From assembly GCA_009617715.1 (NCBI GenBank), contig VTFK01000347.1:231954-295953 (forward strand): 64,000 nt of DNA. The letters are read 5' to 3'. The notes beneath the pieces were generated by a model. That model saw only the letters and a list, made by a program, of their open reading frames with translations. It ran no database searches and was not told the DNA's origin. This document shows positions 36,839 through 49,500 of this stretch, piece by piece. Positions within the stretch are counted from its first letter, which is position 1. Each line of letters opens with the position of its first letter. Position numbers and translations under genes: made by a program. The stretch is from Plectrocnemia conspersa (lineage: Eukaryota > Arthropoda > Insecta > Trichoptera > Polycentropodidae).

Positions 36839-39733
36839 TTGTATTATTCGATAGCATCGTAACAGTTAAAAATGTTTATATAATTTAACATATAAAAAAA
36901 ACAAATAAAACTATCGCTTTTCTAATATTCCAGTATTATAATATCAATATATTTTTTTTAAATATCTCACTTCCAGACTATTCACTTCAAAGCGTTATAC
37001 GCGGATCTAGGTGTTTATATGTTATTATATTTAAGTAATCAGTTTATTGTACTGTCTTGCTATTTACCCCAACTGCTGTCAAATTTTTTTTTAAGTAGCT
37101 CCAAAGCTTATGACGCGACTGGAAAACCATAATTACTAGACAATACCGGTGATGAAACGCCTATATTTTTTACACCATCGTTTGTAATCGTTATCGATAA
37201 TGACGAATTGGAATTTTCGTATCATTACATTACCTAAATGGCCAATTAATTACAATACACATACAGTAGTTGAATATAAATATAAGATTTCCCCTGGTCT
37301 GTCGTGTAACGTACGCCGTTTATCGGCGCCTTCGTCGGGCCGGAGTTTAATTAAACCCGCTCGTCGGGATTTGAACCGAGGAGAGGACCGGTTACGGGCA
37401 AAAATCCCATTGTTACGTGTTTATCATATATGCTCTGACTTCATAAATGCACCTTGCGACGGCGAAGCGAATCGGCTAATGGCACACATGTCACGGCACT
37501 TTATCATTTCACACCCGACCCGATCACTACCGCCGTTGCTGCTTCCACGTACGTACACTACATGTGTATGCTTGCCTCAACCATCGGGAAAAACACACAT
37601 GCCACTATAAATATGTCGCATATGTTTTAAATTATGTGGCCCGCGTAGGAGGGGCCGTATCCGCCCGATGCACTCTTCAATTCCGAAACCATTAAGTTGT
37701 TTGTAAATCGTTCTCTGTATTGTATGATGGTCATAGAACAAAATTGATGAGCCATCTTTAAAAGTTCGCGATATGATAATTGCGCCAGTGCTTTGGCCAA
37801 GTAATCCTTGCGGAACATGTGTGTTTAGCAGCTAGCCTTGAAACGTTGTGCAACAAACACTATCGGATACGACTGCGTTTATAACGAGGTCTCTAGCGCA
37901 AAATATAAGGAAATCAATACCAATTGTGAAAGTTGGCCGTGCTCGTGTGTAGACACACACAAGACTGTGTTGTTAATTTGAAAAAAATGATAGCAAATTT
38001 CCCCCATGATCAGGAAAATTAATGTTGCTTCATCCGTATGATAATTTTGTAATGTTTTATTGGAGAAAATTGAGCTATTGGTTAATGTGAAAGATCCACT
38101 ACTCCATAGAAAAATAATATATTAAGCTGCAGGATGGATTGTTGTTAAATTGTTTCTTTAAATAGGAACTGTATGCATATTTATTTGTCGAATATACCGG
38201 GTTGAAATATAAGAAAGCTTTGCTACGAATATATATTTTTTTTAATAATTAATTTGCCCCATCTTGTATTTTGACTTACATTTATAATTCCACAAGCTCT
38301 AGTTTATGACGTATGCTCTTACTTTCATGCACTCGAAATTTACGACAAGCGCTCAGTTACGTTGGATTATTAGCATTAATTTCTCGTACATGAACAAATT
38401 GCCAGTTATACTAACCGCTCTTTGATATTACTATTTTGATTTTAACTCAAAATATAATTGTACATTAGTACACTTCCATATGTGTTAACCGTATTTTGGT
38501 ATTGCTAATTTGTTCGTACATTTGAGCTAATTATAAATATATTTAACTTCGTTTACAATAAAAAAATAGTCGTTAGATATATCGAATTTTCAGTTAGTTT
38601 AGTTATCCGTTGACTTTTCAACGGATGCGATCTAATAATAATGATACACTTGTGTAACCCGTTCACTTTTATACATTCTCTGTTACATGCTCGTCATTTC
38701 TCCGGTTCCTTTCTATCTTGCGGTCAGCGATAGCGTTCATTGTGTTTCGTCTCTATTGGTGTGTGCGTATAAAATTTTAAAACATTTCATTAACGAAACG
38801 TATTACTTATTCACAGTTAACCTCAAAAGCGCTCGCAAACTTTGACGGCGACCTTCGCCAACACTGACACACTTATTCGGTATATATTATAATACGCATA
38901 CACAAAAATACATTCATCGAAGCCTCGGCTCGATCGATCGATATGTTTTGGGCGTTTTAATGGCCACGATTTCCGATCTAATTTTCCCGCAAAATCGGAA
39001 TAGTGTAAGTGTTGCCGGCGCAAACGTATAATGGTCTCATTTTCTTTGTGACAGGTCACGCAAAATATTGTGGGAGGAACGAGTTTTTCCGCGATGAAAA
39101 GCTGTAGCGATTTTCCGCGTTGTACCACCACGCCACTGCGGACATTCTAGCCTTAATATATATAAGCAAATTAATTATTTGCGCCTCTTCCGCTCCTCCG
39201 GTGTATTTATACATTATCAAGGGAATCATTCAATCTTGGCGACGTTAAAAATAATTTTATTAGAGCGGTGTAGAATCATGATCATCATCGTCGTCACACG
39301 ACGCGGCTAAATAACTTTCTCTGTGGCGTGTTATATATTATATACGTATGTGTGATGGCCGAATGATATGAATATATTTATTATTATTTTTTTTCATACC
39401 AAATTATTAATTCGAGTTTAGAGAGCTTTCATTGTGGAAAAGTTTTATGCATATACTATCAAAAAAATATTTATAAATACAGTGATCAGAACAGTGAACA
39501 CCCCGTTAATAACTCTCTGCAATTTATAATTGCATGTAAAGAAATAAAATGGTTAAACAAATGAATCCCCGAATACATTACCTTATTAATTTTTTACTTA
39601 AAACAATTTTGATTGTTTATTATCATAGCGCCACACTCAATTATGACCAGTACCAAAAATTGTTAATAATAATTCAATTTTGTGTAGCTCAATGAGCTGC
39701 AGTCTCTGGAAGCGCTGATGAGGGCACAACAGA
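36839..39733. other. intronic sequence, island 37270-37620, no gene seen
   Basis: The 136-residue + open frame at 37200-37610 covers a GC-richer island and has no domain; composition suggests chance. An 8-bp-arm hairpin TCCGTTGA/TCAACGGA lies at 38606-38625. A 102-residue minus frame at 38823-39131 is likewise unassigned. The rest is AT-rich. Confidence 0.35.
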
Positions 39734-39997
39734 CCATTAATGAGTCACCCCTTATCTCATATTATGCATAATAATTTTATTCATTTTCGAAAAAATCACA
39801 TTTTTTAAGTCGCTAGATGCACAAATATACGTCAAGCAAAACCTCAAGGTATGGCTTTCTACGGATTTATAAAATCATAGCTGTCAATTTCCATTAATGA
39901 GTCAACCCTTATCTCATATTATGCACAATAATTTTATTTGTTTAAAAAAAAAAAACATTTTTAAATCGCCAGATGCACAAATATAAGTCAAGCAAAA
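39734..39997 (+). repeat. direct duplication, 157-bp period
   Basis: Units 39734-39841 and 39891-39997 share 'ccattaatgagtca', 'cccttatctcatattatgca', 'ataataattttatt', 'agatgcacaaatata' and 'gtcaagcaaaa', with about 50 bp between them. The family is unknown and the sequence non-coding. Confidence 0.75.
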
Positions 39998-40149
39998 ATA
40001 AAACAGCTAAAAGCATCCAACAGTGTCTCGTTTTTATTAATCATCAATTTAATTTTTCCCACTCTACACATTTACTTTAAAAAATGCTTAAAACTATTTA
40101 ATAGTTGCATTTTTATGATTGAAGTCCGTAACGTCTCAAAATAATAATT

Positions 40150-40424
40150 CAGAGGTTGCGGGTTCGAGCCCCGGCAGTGGTACTTGAATTTTTATTTTAA
40201 AAAAATGCGGCCCCAGCTGCAGTGACATCTATTGATGATAAATTATATTATACATAATAAATATAGATGTCACCGATTCCCAGACTCTCAGTCTGGTGGG
40301 TAATATTTACATTTAGATATTCACTATATCTGATTGACTTACTTAGTTGGTATAGATTTACTTCGTTGTAACGTATTGGGCTTACGCCTGTCAGGTTACA
40401 ACGGAAGATTTAATAAAATAAATA
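40150..40424 (+). repeat. tRNA-derived SINE
   Basis: The head has a pol III B-box in tRNA T-arm context, GGTTGCGGGTTCGAGCCCCG (B-box 40161-40171). The body runs through 'agatgtcaccgattcccag', a small 'gactctcagtctggtgg' stem and 'gttgtaacgtattgggcttacg' to a 'gatttaataaaataaat' tail. The A-box half is missing or too decayed to see. Tail copies without the head occur at 7195-7310 and 11095-11249. It is intronic and sense to the SERTA gene. Confidence 0.75.
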
Positions 40425-40683
40425 ATTTAAAGCCGAGTTTTTTTGCGTTTTACTTTTAAAGCTAATTATATTTTTTTGTTATTGCCAAATTTAACAATTA
40501 GCTTTTTTTTTGCCACAAAGATTTAAAACCTAATTTAGATGTAAAATGTATTAGCTTATTTATAGCATATAATTGCCTTTTATTATTGTGGCAAATGTTC
40601 AAAAACTTTTATGAATACAGCTAAAATATTTTTATACAGTGTACTCTCGATTTCCTAGCTTGAAATAAATTCAATTTTTACAG

Positions 40684-40935
40684 CAGTCGCGTAGCTAGGA
40701 TATGTGCCGTCCAGGGCGATCCTTAAAATTATCGCCCCCCCCCCCCATACATTTTTTGCAGGGTCATAAAATCAGCATTTCTTAAAATAATAAATTTTGT
40801 TATTATTAAGCTCTTGTTATTCGTGGATTTATATACGTTTTAATGCATTCAGGGTTAAGAACCACACTAGACGATCCTATCGCGAATATGCCGTCCCAAG
40901 CAAGTGCCGCCCGGGGCCTGCCCCCTCCGCCACTG
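40684..40935. mobile_element. short terminal-inverted-repeat element (CAGTSGCG ends)
   Basis: The left end reads CAGTCGCGTAGCTAGG. The right end CCCCCTCCGCCACTG gives CAGTGGCGGAGGGGG in reverse complement. Inside lie a C13 run (40734-40746) and 'gccgcccggggcctg' matching in sense the 'gccgtccagggcgatcc' near the left end. This is the layout of small CAGTGGCGTAGC-type non-autonomous DNA elements common in insects. No target duplication was identified. Confidence 0.6.
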
Positions 40936-42445
40936 ATATGTGTCACGGAAATGTGTCTGGAACTTATAAAATTAAACTTTTGTTAATTAGAAAATCAAAA
41001 AAACTAGATTATTTAATGGGAACTGAAATATAAAAAATCTTACTGATGATTATTTTAACTAAAAAAGATCATGAATAAATAGCGATCTTCGAATATTGGT
41101 TCAAAACCAAATATACTACATTTAAACTGGATTTGAGTCAAACCTACTATTCTATAACTTTTTTTTATGATTTTGAAAAGTATCAAAGGCATCAACAAGT
41201 AACATAGACTCGCTTTCAACTAGTTTCGATAAACACAAATAGTTTAGTCTGTTTGTATACCGTTCCGTTGCGCTCTATCTCTAATCAAACATCGTCCATT
41301 AGCCATGAATAAAAATTAAGATCATAACGTTACAGACCCGAGTGTTTTGCTAGCATGGCAAAAAATAAATTCCGTATACAGGCGATTGACGACCTCGCCC
41401 GCGGAAACAGCTGGATGTATGCCAAGCGGCTTTAACCAGTGTCTGGCGAGTGTTGGTTCGTACATTGTTTGGATTATTTATATTGTAAGAAATGATTGAC
41501 GTTTAATAGTATCACCGAACCGGACCGTAATTGTGCGGCATTCCCAGGAGGTGTTGCATTATGCTGTTCATTTTTTAAGAACCCATAAATCTGGTGTCGA
41601 GCGTCCATTTATCACAGCCGTAGACAATTCTTTCTCTGCGCCGTTTTGTGATGCTGAGCCGCTCCCATTGTGGTTCCTGACATTCCACAGAGGAGACGAG
41701 AGAGGACTCGGTTGTGAGAATTTTTTCTTCGAAAATAGACTGATTGAATCAAACTATTATCATCGCACTACGTAATAGCCATTCCATCGTAAGAAACTGG
41801 TGAAAATGTACGTATATGATGATGATGATGAATATTGATACAAAAAATGTGAACATATTTTTTTTTGAATAACTTCTACCTTCTCTTGATGGCATTCTTG
41901 TTACATAAGAAGATTAAAACATATTACATTTTTCTCAAATATCTGGCATATGCTATATGTATATTCATCAATTTTACTTGCAAGAACAAGAGTAATTATT
42001 GTCATTGTTTAACTATACAGGAAATTCGAAATTGATTATATGTGTTCAAATGTCAATTTATGTTATTACAAGCATTTTCTAGAATTGATAATGCTAACTT
42101 GTCGCGTAATTATCACCTTGTTTATTATGTGGTATGATCCTGTTAATATGTTTTTCAGGATGTGCTGGATGTTTCATTAGCATTTATTATTTTTATTTTT
42201 TATGCTTCACGTATTAGAATATGTTATATAACATAGCAACAACAACACTTTATTTATCTAGTGTTTTTTAATGCTTATGTTACGAATCATTAAAGCCTAA
42301 ATCTGTTTCAATAAAGTATGTACATATATCACAACACGTTGTAAAACGCTGATAGCTTATACAATATCAATGCAAAATAAAGCGCATTTCAAGTTCTTAC
42401 AATTGACGTATCACTCATTAGGGTGAAATGCTTTTCTACCCCTGA
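40936..42445. other. intronic sequence with repeat copy at 41969-42075, no gene seen
   Basis: A GC-moderate block 41330-41790 includes an 80-residue + frame (41533-41775) with no domain. At 41969-42075 lies copy 2 of the repeat described at 31977-32105. Confidence 0.4.
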
Positions 42446-42492
42446 GTGGGAGAGATGGATACATACTGAACGTATGTATCCATCCCTCCCAC
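42446..42492. repeat. 21-bp-arm near-perfect hairpin
   Basis: Left arm GTGGGAGAGATGGATACATA plus C, loop TGAAC, and a right arm complementary at 20 of 21 positions. With a 5-nt loop it is too tight for a canonical microRNA. It is likely a foldback or a recent inverted duplication in otherwise AT-rich intron. Confidence 0.7.
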
Positions 42493-42714
42493 GTCATTCG
42501 CGTTGCGCAGTTTAGATCTGGAGACGGAAGCGATTTTATTTTATTTTATAATTAACCAAAACTATTATTATTACGCATATATACAATAGAAAGACTTGGA
42601 TTGACCTTTATTTTAATGGTTCATGGATAGAATATTTTTTATTTATATATTAAGATTTTTTGAATTGCTTTCTTTGCCTTAAATAGATTCTTAAGGATTA
42701 TTAAGGACTCGGAA

Positions 42715-43375
42715 TCGAGATTTTTATATTATATTTATTTATTTATTTTATTAATTTATTTAGCTTAATAGCTAATCTTTACATCTAACAAATTTAGCAA
42801 ACATATATAAAAATATATAAAAAATACATAACAGAAATAAAAAATAAAAATATACAATAATAAAGACTTAATATTATAATTTATTTCTATATGTACGAAG
42901 GTGTTTTTTTATTCCATTTATGAAACCCGTTATATTTTTGCTGTTTCGTATTTCTCTTGGAAGACTATTATATAAATCAAAACCTCCGTACATAATTCCC
43001 CTAGCCGTACTCGTTTTCTTATACTTAATTATCTTTAAATTTTCTCTATTTCTAGTATTATATTTATGTACATCTTTATTTCTTATTAAATACTTATTAA
43101 AATATTCTGGTAACATATTATTTTCTAACTTATATATAAATACTAAAACATTCATACTCAATATTTCTTGAACATTCAACCATTCTAATCTATCAATCAT
43201 ACTTTTACAATTAGTTAATTTATTTTTATTTAAGATTACTCTCATTGCCCTATTTTGTAATTTTTTGCAACATTTGTTTATCTAATTTATTTAACATATT
43301 TAATAGTGTTGCACAATAATTAAAATGGGGCAATATTATACTATTGTAAATTATTTTTTTTGTATTTATACTTAA
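42715..43375 (-). pseudogene. 5'-truncated LINE, C-terminal end of ORF2 and 3' tail
   Basis: An open minus frame of 123 residues (42874-43245) reads MRVILNKNKLTNCKSMIDRL through VLVFIYKLENNMLPEYF, YNTRNRENLK and GFDLYNSLPREIRNS. This is the typical region after the reverse transcriptase of CR1/jockey-side LINEs ('RAARVI', 'NSLP..IR.S'). Just upstream, one frame over, IYNSIILPHFNYCATLL and LQNRAMRV extend it to about 43350. Downstream on the minus strand is an A/T-rich tail with AATAAA-like repeats (42720-42760). The 5' end is lost into a TTTATATAATATAATAT minisatellite. The frame is nearly intact over 120 codons, so this insertion is younger than the fragments at 12.5 and 35.7 kb. Confidence 0.85.
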
Positions 43376-43540
43376 TATTTATTTATATAATATAATATAT
43401 AAAATAATATTTATTTATATAATATAATATTTATTTATATAATATAATATATTTATTTATATAATATAATATATTTATACTTAATATTTATTTATATAAT
43501 ATAATATAATATATTTATATATATAATATATAAATCGCAG
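43376..43540. repeat. AT minisatellite (TTTATTTATATAATATAATA)n
   Basis: Tandem units of about 20-30 bp built from 'ttatttatataatataatat' abut the truncated 5' side of the LINE fragment. Expansion of an insertion-site target or a hot spot are both possible. Confidence 0.8.
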
Positions 43541-46500
43541 TTTTTGTATTTAAATAAATATTTTATTTAATACCTTTCTAAACACATTTTTTATCGATCA
43601 AAATTACTTTATGTAACTACTCCGCAATCCGCTACCTTATTTATTATTATTATTTTCATCAGTAAAGCTAATTAATATAGCGAATCTTTATTTATCTTAT
43701 TTTTGAGAATGCCGGATAATTCATATTGAAAGGTTAAAGATGATATCACGGTATCATCTATATTAATTTCGTGTATTTTTGTCGCGACCACCCATAGTAG
43801 TTGCATCGATTATGTACATATATGCAAACTGATTAAACAGTATTAACAATGGGGCACCCCAATAAATCTTAAAAAATCGTGAAAATATAAATTAAACACC
43901 GATTAAAGTTGTAAAGATCTTCAATACGATTTAGAGATTACGTGTCAGTGCTACAATGAGAACAGACACGTATATTCTTCATTGCATTAATTTAAAAATA
44001 GCTTAATGATAGAATATCAGCAGTATTATCAATTATGTATCGATCTCGTATTTTTTTAATTACTTTGATGACAGCGAGGTGAATTCTATGCTCATTTTTT
44101 ATGCTGCGGTCAATGATGCGATGATGTTCGATTTCATTTAAACGATTTTCTACAGTTATTCGTTTTGTGAAACGAAGTCTTTTTAAATAAATTTAGAAAT
44201 CCCTAGTACGTATATGGAAATACACCTCAGTCATTGCTCATTGCATCCTCGACCGCAACCTTATCTTTCCTGTAATTCCTGCCATTCGGAACACTCGACC
44301 GAATGACTAACGCGCCTCATCATCGCGTCGAAATAGTAACACGACAAAAATAACGATTCATATGACGTTTTCCCGTCGATTGATTTTCTCATTTTCATAT
44401 AGAAGAAAAGCTCTCATCTTGCATTGTGAGCCGCGGCGGTAGCGCCGAGAGAAGAATTTTAATTGAGAGCGTTCGCTTTATTCAACGGCAATTAGCCGTG
44501 CTCACTTTCTCACGCGTTTAACCCGTTCGCGGCCGATCGAGGGGTCGGCATGTACCTACACACTACTTCGGACGCATATGTGTCATAAAAAAAGCTCGTC
44601 CAGTCTGCCGGATCCGTGCGGCAGCAGCAGCAGCATCATCTTCCACGTGTTGTTGAGACATCGGAATGTGTAACTCTTACGAAGAAAGGGGGATAAGTCA
44701 CACACTGTTATTATAATTGTTTTTTTTATATATATATATATATGAATATGTATCCGAACAACCCTTATCCGACCGAGGTGTTAAAACCGGTGTTGTTTTT
44801 CGCGTGGGGTGCGAACGCCTCTTGAAAATTTGAGTCTAGTCTAGGCCGCCGAGTTTTATATGCGACTCGGCTCGTAACTTTGCCGGTGAATTATAGCGGA
44901 TCACGCAATGGCAACCCCTGACTTTCTATCGGCGGCTCCACATTCACGGTTACGCCTCGGCGTGTATCGTTTTGCGAGACCGTTATCCGTGTGTGTATCA
45001 CTTGTCAGACGGCTGTCAAACAGTGTCGTTATATTATTATTGTGTGCACACAAACTGCAAATTGAAGGGCTTAGAATTATCAATATACGTATATTGTAAT
45101 GTTAGCTGCAGTTAGGTCAAATGAATAACAAGTCAATCGTTAGAGTTGGACAAACTTGATTTTATGGAATTACTGTTCTAATTGAGTGATATAATATACT
45201 TAATTAATACAACACAAATGAGGGAAATGACGTAAGAATGTGTGTCAATTTGTTTGATACCAATGATTGCAAGATATTAAAAAAATAGTTCAAAGTCCGC
45301 TAATTTTTTTGTATTCTCACTACAAGCATATTAATTAATCATTAACGATGTCAAACTTCGCTAAATATTACTTATACTAACTTACAACAGAAAGGAAAAA
45401 AATGCATTGCTTAGTATCCTTTTATGCAATTCCATAAATAAACTGTACATGTTGAATCAGAACCATGACAATTCAGAACAAGTTGAAACATATATTTTAA
45501 TTAATGTTATATATTAATGCTCAGTTAAAAAATATAAAAAGTGACCAGTGACATTAAAATTATAAATATAAAACGTATACATTTAGAAAAATATAATAAG
45601 TACACTTAAAATATTTATTATTAAATTTTAAATTGACCTAATTTTATTTAATTAAAGTTGTATGAATCGATTAAAAAAATATTTTTTAATTTCTTTGCAA
45701 TTATTCTTATACTCTATTTGCGTTAACACAGTCAGTTCGAGAGCTATTAATTTCATCATTATTCATAATTGAGAAAGAGATGCCAAGTTTGGACTTACGT
45801 CCCCTACTATGAGCTCTAAAGCACACGATATACTTATCAATGCCCCATCAGCCCCCCCCCCCAAATGACGTCATTTTTAAAATAAGCCCCCGATTCGTTT
45901 TTTTTTGTTATGTATTTCGTCTAGATTCTAGAAGATCACCTCAAAGCCGTTTTAGAACGATACTGAGGCACACACAACTCGTTAATAACCTTGCATTGTG
46001 TTGTGCAAAAATGTGAGCGGTAATAGAGTGATGTTAGAGGTAACGGCACAGCATTGAGGCGTTCGACTGCCCGTCCAAGGTTTGCTATGCGTGCTCGGTG
46101 TGTGTGTGTCTTTCAGGCGCGTCGTTTTTCGCGACCGGAAAGGGTTGAATCGGGACCTTGGCCCGGTCTGAATCGCGACCTATCGCGATAAACTCTATTG
46201 CGCCGCGGATCCTGTTTTGACAGCTGCCGATGATGTACGCTTCTTATTTTTTCATAGTTCATAACGTGCGTTATTGGCCGTGTTACAGGTGTCGTTTCAG
46301 GCCGATAACGAAGAGTTATCGCTCGCGAAAACAATGCAAAATCGAGGTCGTCAATCGCGACCGAATAATAATTGCTCGCTCATTGTCTTTCATTCGCCAA
46401 CATTTTCACCCACGCCGCCCAGTGGCAGTGGCGGCACGTGTTCCTATAAGGCCTCTGATATCAAAAGCTAGTCTCCGCAAGTAAGCAATATGCCATCTTA

Positions 46501-49500
46501 TAGCAGTAGACATTGCCGCTTTTGCTATTAGTGCACACATAGTGACACTGACAAAGGCCCGGTTCACACGAATAAAGGCCCTCGCCGCCACGTGAAAGTT
46601 TACCCAATGTCACTGCGTGTAAAATACCTGTAGCTACTACTACTACTACTGCCACTTCTACCGGCTCACCTGCCCGTCCGTCGGACGTTTCTCAATCCCA
46701 GGTAACAAACGGCTCCAGCGTTGACACATTTGCTATAACGCTCAAGCTGCCATAATAGTTATACGGTGTTTTACATAAGATTGAATGAAAGAATCGCAGG
46801 ACTATAAACAGTCTTCTTTGCCAAAATTAATTTTTGTCGTGTCTAGGAGATCGGAATTAGTGATAATTATATAATAATCACAGATTAGGTTTTTTTAAAT
46901 TTTCCTAATTTCAAGAAAGAATATTGCATTATTAAAAAAATGGAGCAAGGTCGTACATATTGTAAGCTGTAATTTGTCTCACTGCTTATTTAGCAGTTGT
47001 TGATTGGGTTTATCTCTTTATAAATTGCAACGATTTTAAATAAAAAAGGGCTGCAACAATATTAACATATTTTGTCGCCTCCCTGAAGATAACTTATCAA
47101 GGCTCAATGTGTGACATATGTAAAGACTCACATGTGAGTCATCCGCTGCGAACGTGTTTAAACACACATAATTAAAAACTAAATAATAATTTTATTTTTG
47201 CGGTTCTTCGCTACTATATTCCGATGACATGCTATCATTTTCGATTCGAAATCATCACATTCTAGATCTTATGGAGATTTTTATTGTCAAATCATATTTT
47301 TTTAATACTTCCTGCGATTATTAAATATTGTTTTGAGGCATCTATATTTTGTGGTTTGCAAAAAAAATATACAATACCATATATATAGTTTAAAATCATT
47401 TAGAAAAATAACATGAATTTATCTGAATCGACTTCGCGTTGAAAGGGTTATATATTATTTTTTAAATTGCCCTTTTAGCGCTGTTATTGTTTTTTATTCA
47501 ACTTTCATAAAAAAAATATTTTTAAGAATTTATAGATACTGTTTTTATGTGCTATTTATATTTATATATTTAGATTCTTAATCAACACGTCGTCTACTTT
47601 TTTTTATAATAAATGCTTCATATATAATATTTTAAATTTTACAAAAATATTTATGTAGCTTTTGTGATTTTAGAATTTCAAAAAACAAAAATTGAAAATA
47701 AAATTATTTAATAAAATAAAACAAAAAATGCACACTTTTACACATTTTTTTTGCTATTTATACAGTGCTACTTATAAAAATTAAAAAGGCGTATTTTATG
47801 TGTATATATATATACATATATATATATATATAAATAGTATTCGCAATTTAAAAAGAAACAAAATAAGAAAGTACCTGGAAAAAACGATTACAGCGGCCGC
47901 TTTTAAAAGATTATATTTTTATTTATTTACAGAACATTTTTTGCAAACGATATTTACTTTATTATAAATATAAAATGCCTAAAATATTTTCGCACAACCT
48001 TTTTTTTTGTACAAAAGTTTGTTTGCCACTCTGGCTCCTGCATTCCCCTCTTTGAGAACCTATGATGTAAATTAAACAGAAAAGAACTGAATATTCTATA
48101 TTTTTACTGTTCCTTCATTACAAGGAATTAACATGAACCACTTAGTTTTTTAACCTTTGACAGTCGATATGTATTAAAAAAGTAATTATTTAATTTTATT
48201 GACTCGGAGTAAAAAATGTATCATTGATGGTATTAACTAAGAATAAAAAAATGTTATTTTTCATGTCGTTGTGAAGATTTAGAGGAGAGTTTGCTGTATT
48301 TTAATTAAATACTCAGTCGCTGCAGCATGTATATTAATTAGGGTCGATAATAATAGTGTTCTGACGGACCATATGGTACGGTATGCTATGTGATGATGCC
48401 CCCTCACCCCATATCAAACGATCCCTGTTAATTTTTATTTTTAAAAATCTCCGTATTGCAGTTTTTGATAAAAATTTTCAGAAACGCTATGTATCAATGG
48501 CTAGTAGGATGATAATTTTTTTTTATATATCGACGTGCTCTATGCTCGTCTAGTCGCGCGGTATGCAGGATTAATTTTGTACCGTTACACCTGCACGGTG
48601 CCAAAAGCCGCGGAATGGACAGGAATTCATAGTCTCTCAAATACGGATTACGTAAGTCGATCGTCCGGGTCCGATATGGTCTCTACTCAGATCGGCCGAC
48701 ATTCCTCTCCGGTTGAAATTTAGTCGTCATGTCTACTCTGAGATGCCACCCAAAGAGCCTTTAATGGTCGGCGGCGGCGGCAGTATCACAGACCGTAAAA
48801 CGAGATTTTTTCGCGTCTCCGCTGCTCGCTTTTCCATGAATTTGCCTATGTATATTAATCGAGCCTGTTGCATATTTATTTATACGCCTGCATAATCCAG
48901 TCATGCGTGCGCTAAATTTATTGGGATGCGATTAAAGATGCAATATGCATCGATGTTTGGCATCTGCGCATACATATTCTGTCGCATCATCACGCAAACC
49001 GACTGTTAGTTGCACTTAATCCAGGGCTGCGAATGCTCAATTCCCACGGGCGTTTTTTATATATTTTTAAGAAAAATTTTCCGTATGATTCCATCGTACC
49101 AAGGTTACACATAGGAACACACGAGCGTTTAAATTGAGGAAGTCAAAGCGATTCGTACGCCGCAGTCGTTTTAATCAAATCTCATACATATGTATGTATA
49201 TGTAATAATATTGTTGTACTTACTAGTATGAGGGGTTTTTCATACAGTTTTTCTTCTCATCGTGAGTCTTTGAAAATAAAAAAGTCAACAGTATGATGGG
49301 GGCAGAATAATGTGCGGTTTGATTGAAAGGTGTACTTTAAAATTTATAATTCGATGGAAGGGTGGGTAACCCTAAATGCTCGCATACCTTCATTTGTAGG
49401 GCGTTTTGTCCTCGGGGCTAGCTCGTCCCGTCTACCACTCAGTTCGCAGCTGAATTACAGCTTACCTGATGTATAATATGGCACCCATTATTGCTGTTGG

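Noticed and set aside
37320..37400. Possible minus-strand tRNA (GGTTCAAATCC-like B-box)
   Set aside because: No A-box, no acceptor stem pairing and a poor T-stem; a chance B-box.
37200..37610. 136-residue + open frame
   Set aside because: No recognisable domain and biased composition; coincides with a GC-richer island.
43376..43540. CRISPR-like or satellite array
   Set aside because: Units are irregular AT-only sequence without unique spacers; a simple minisatellite.
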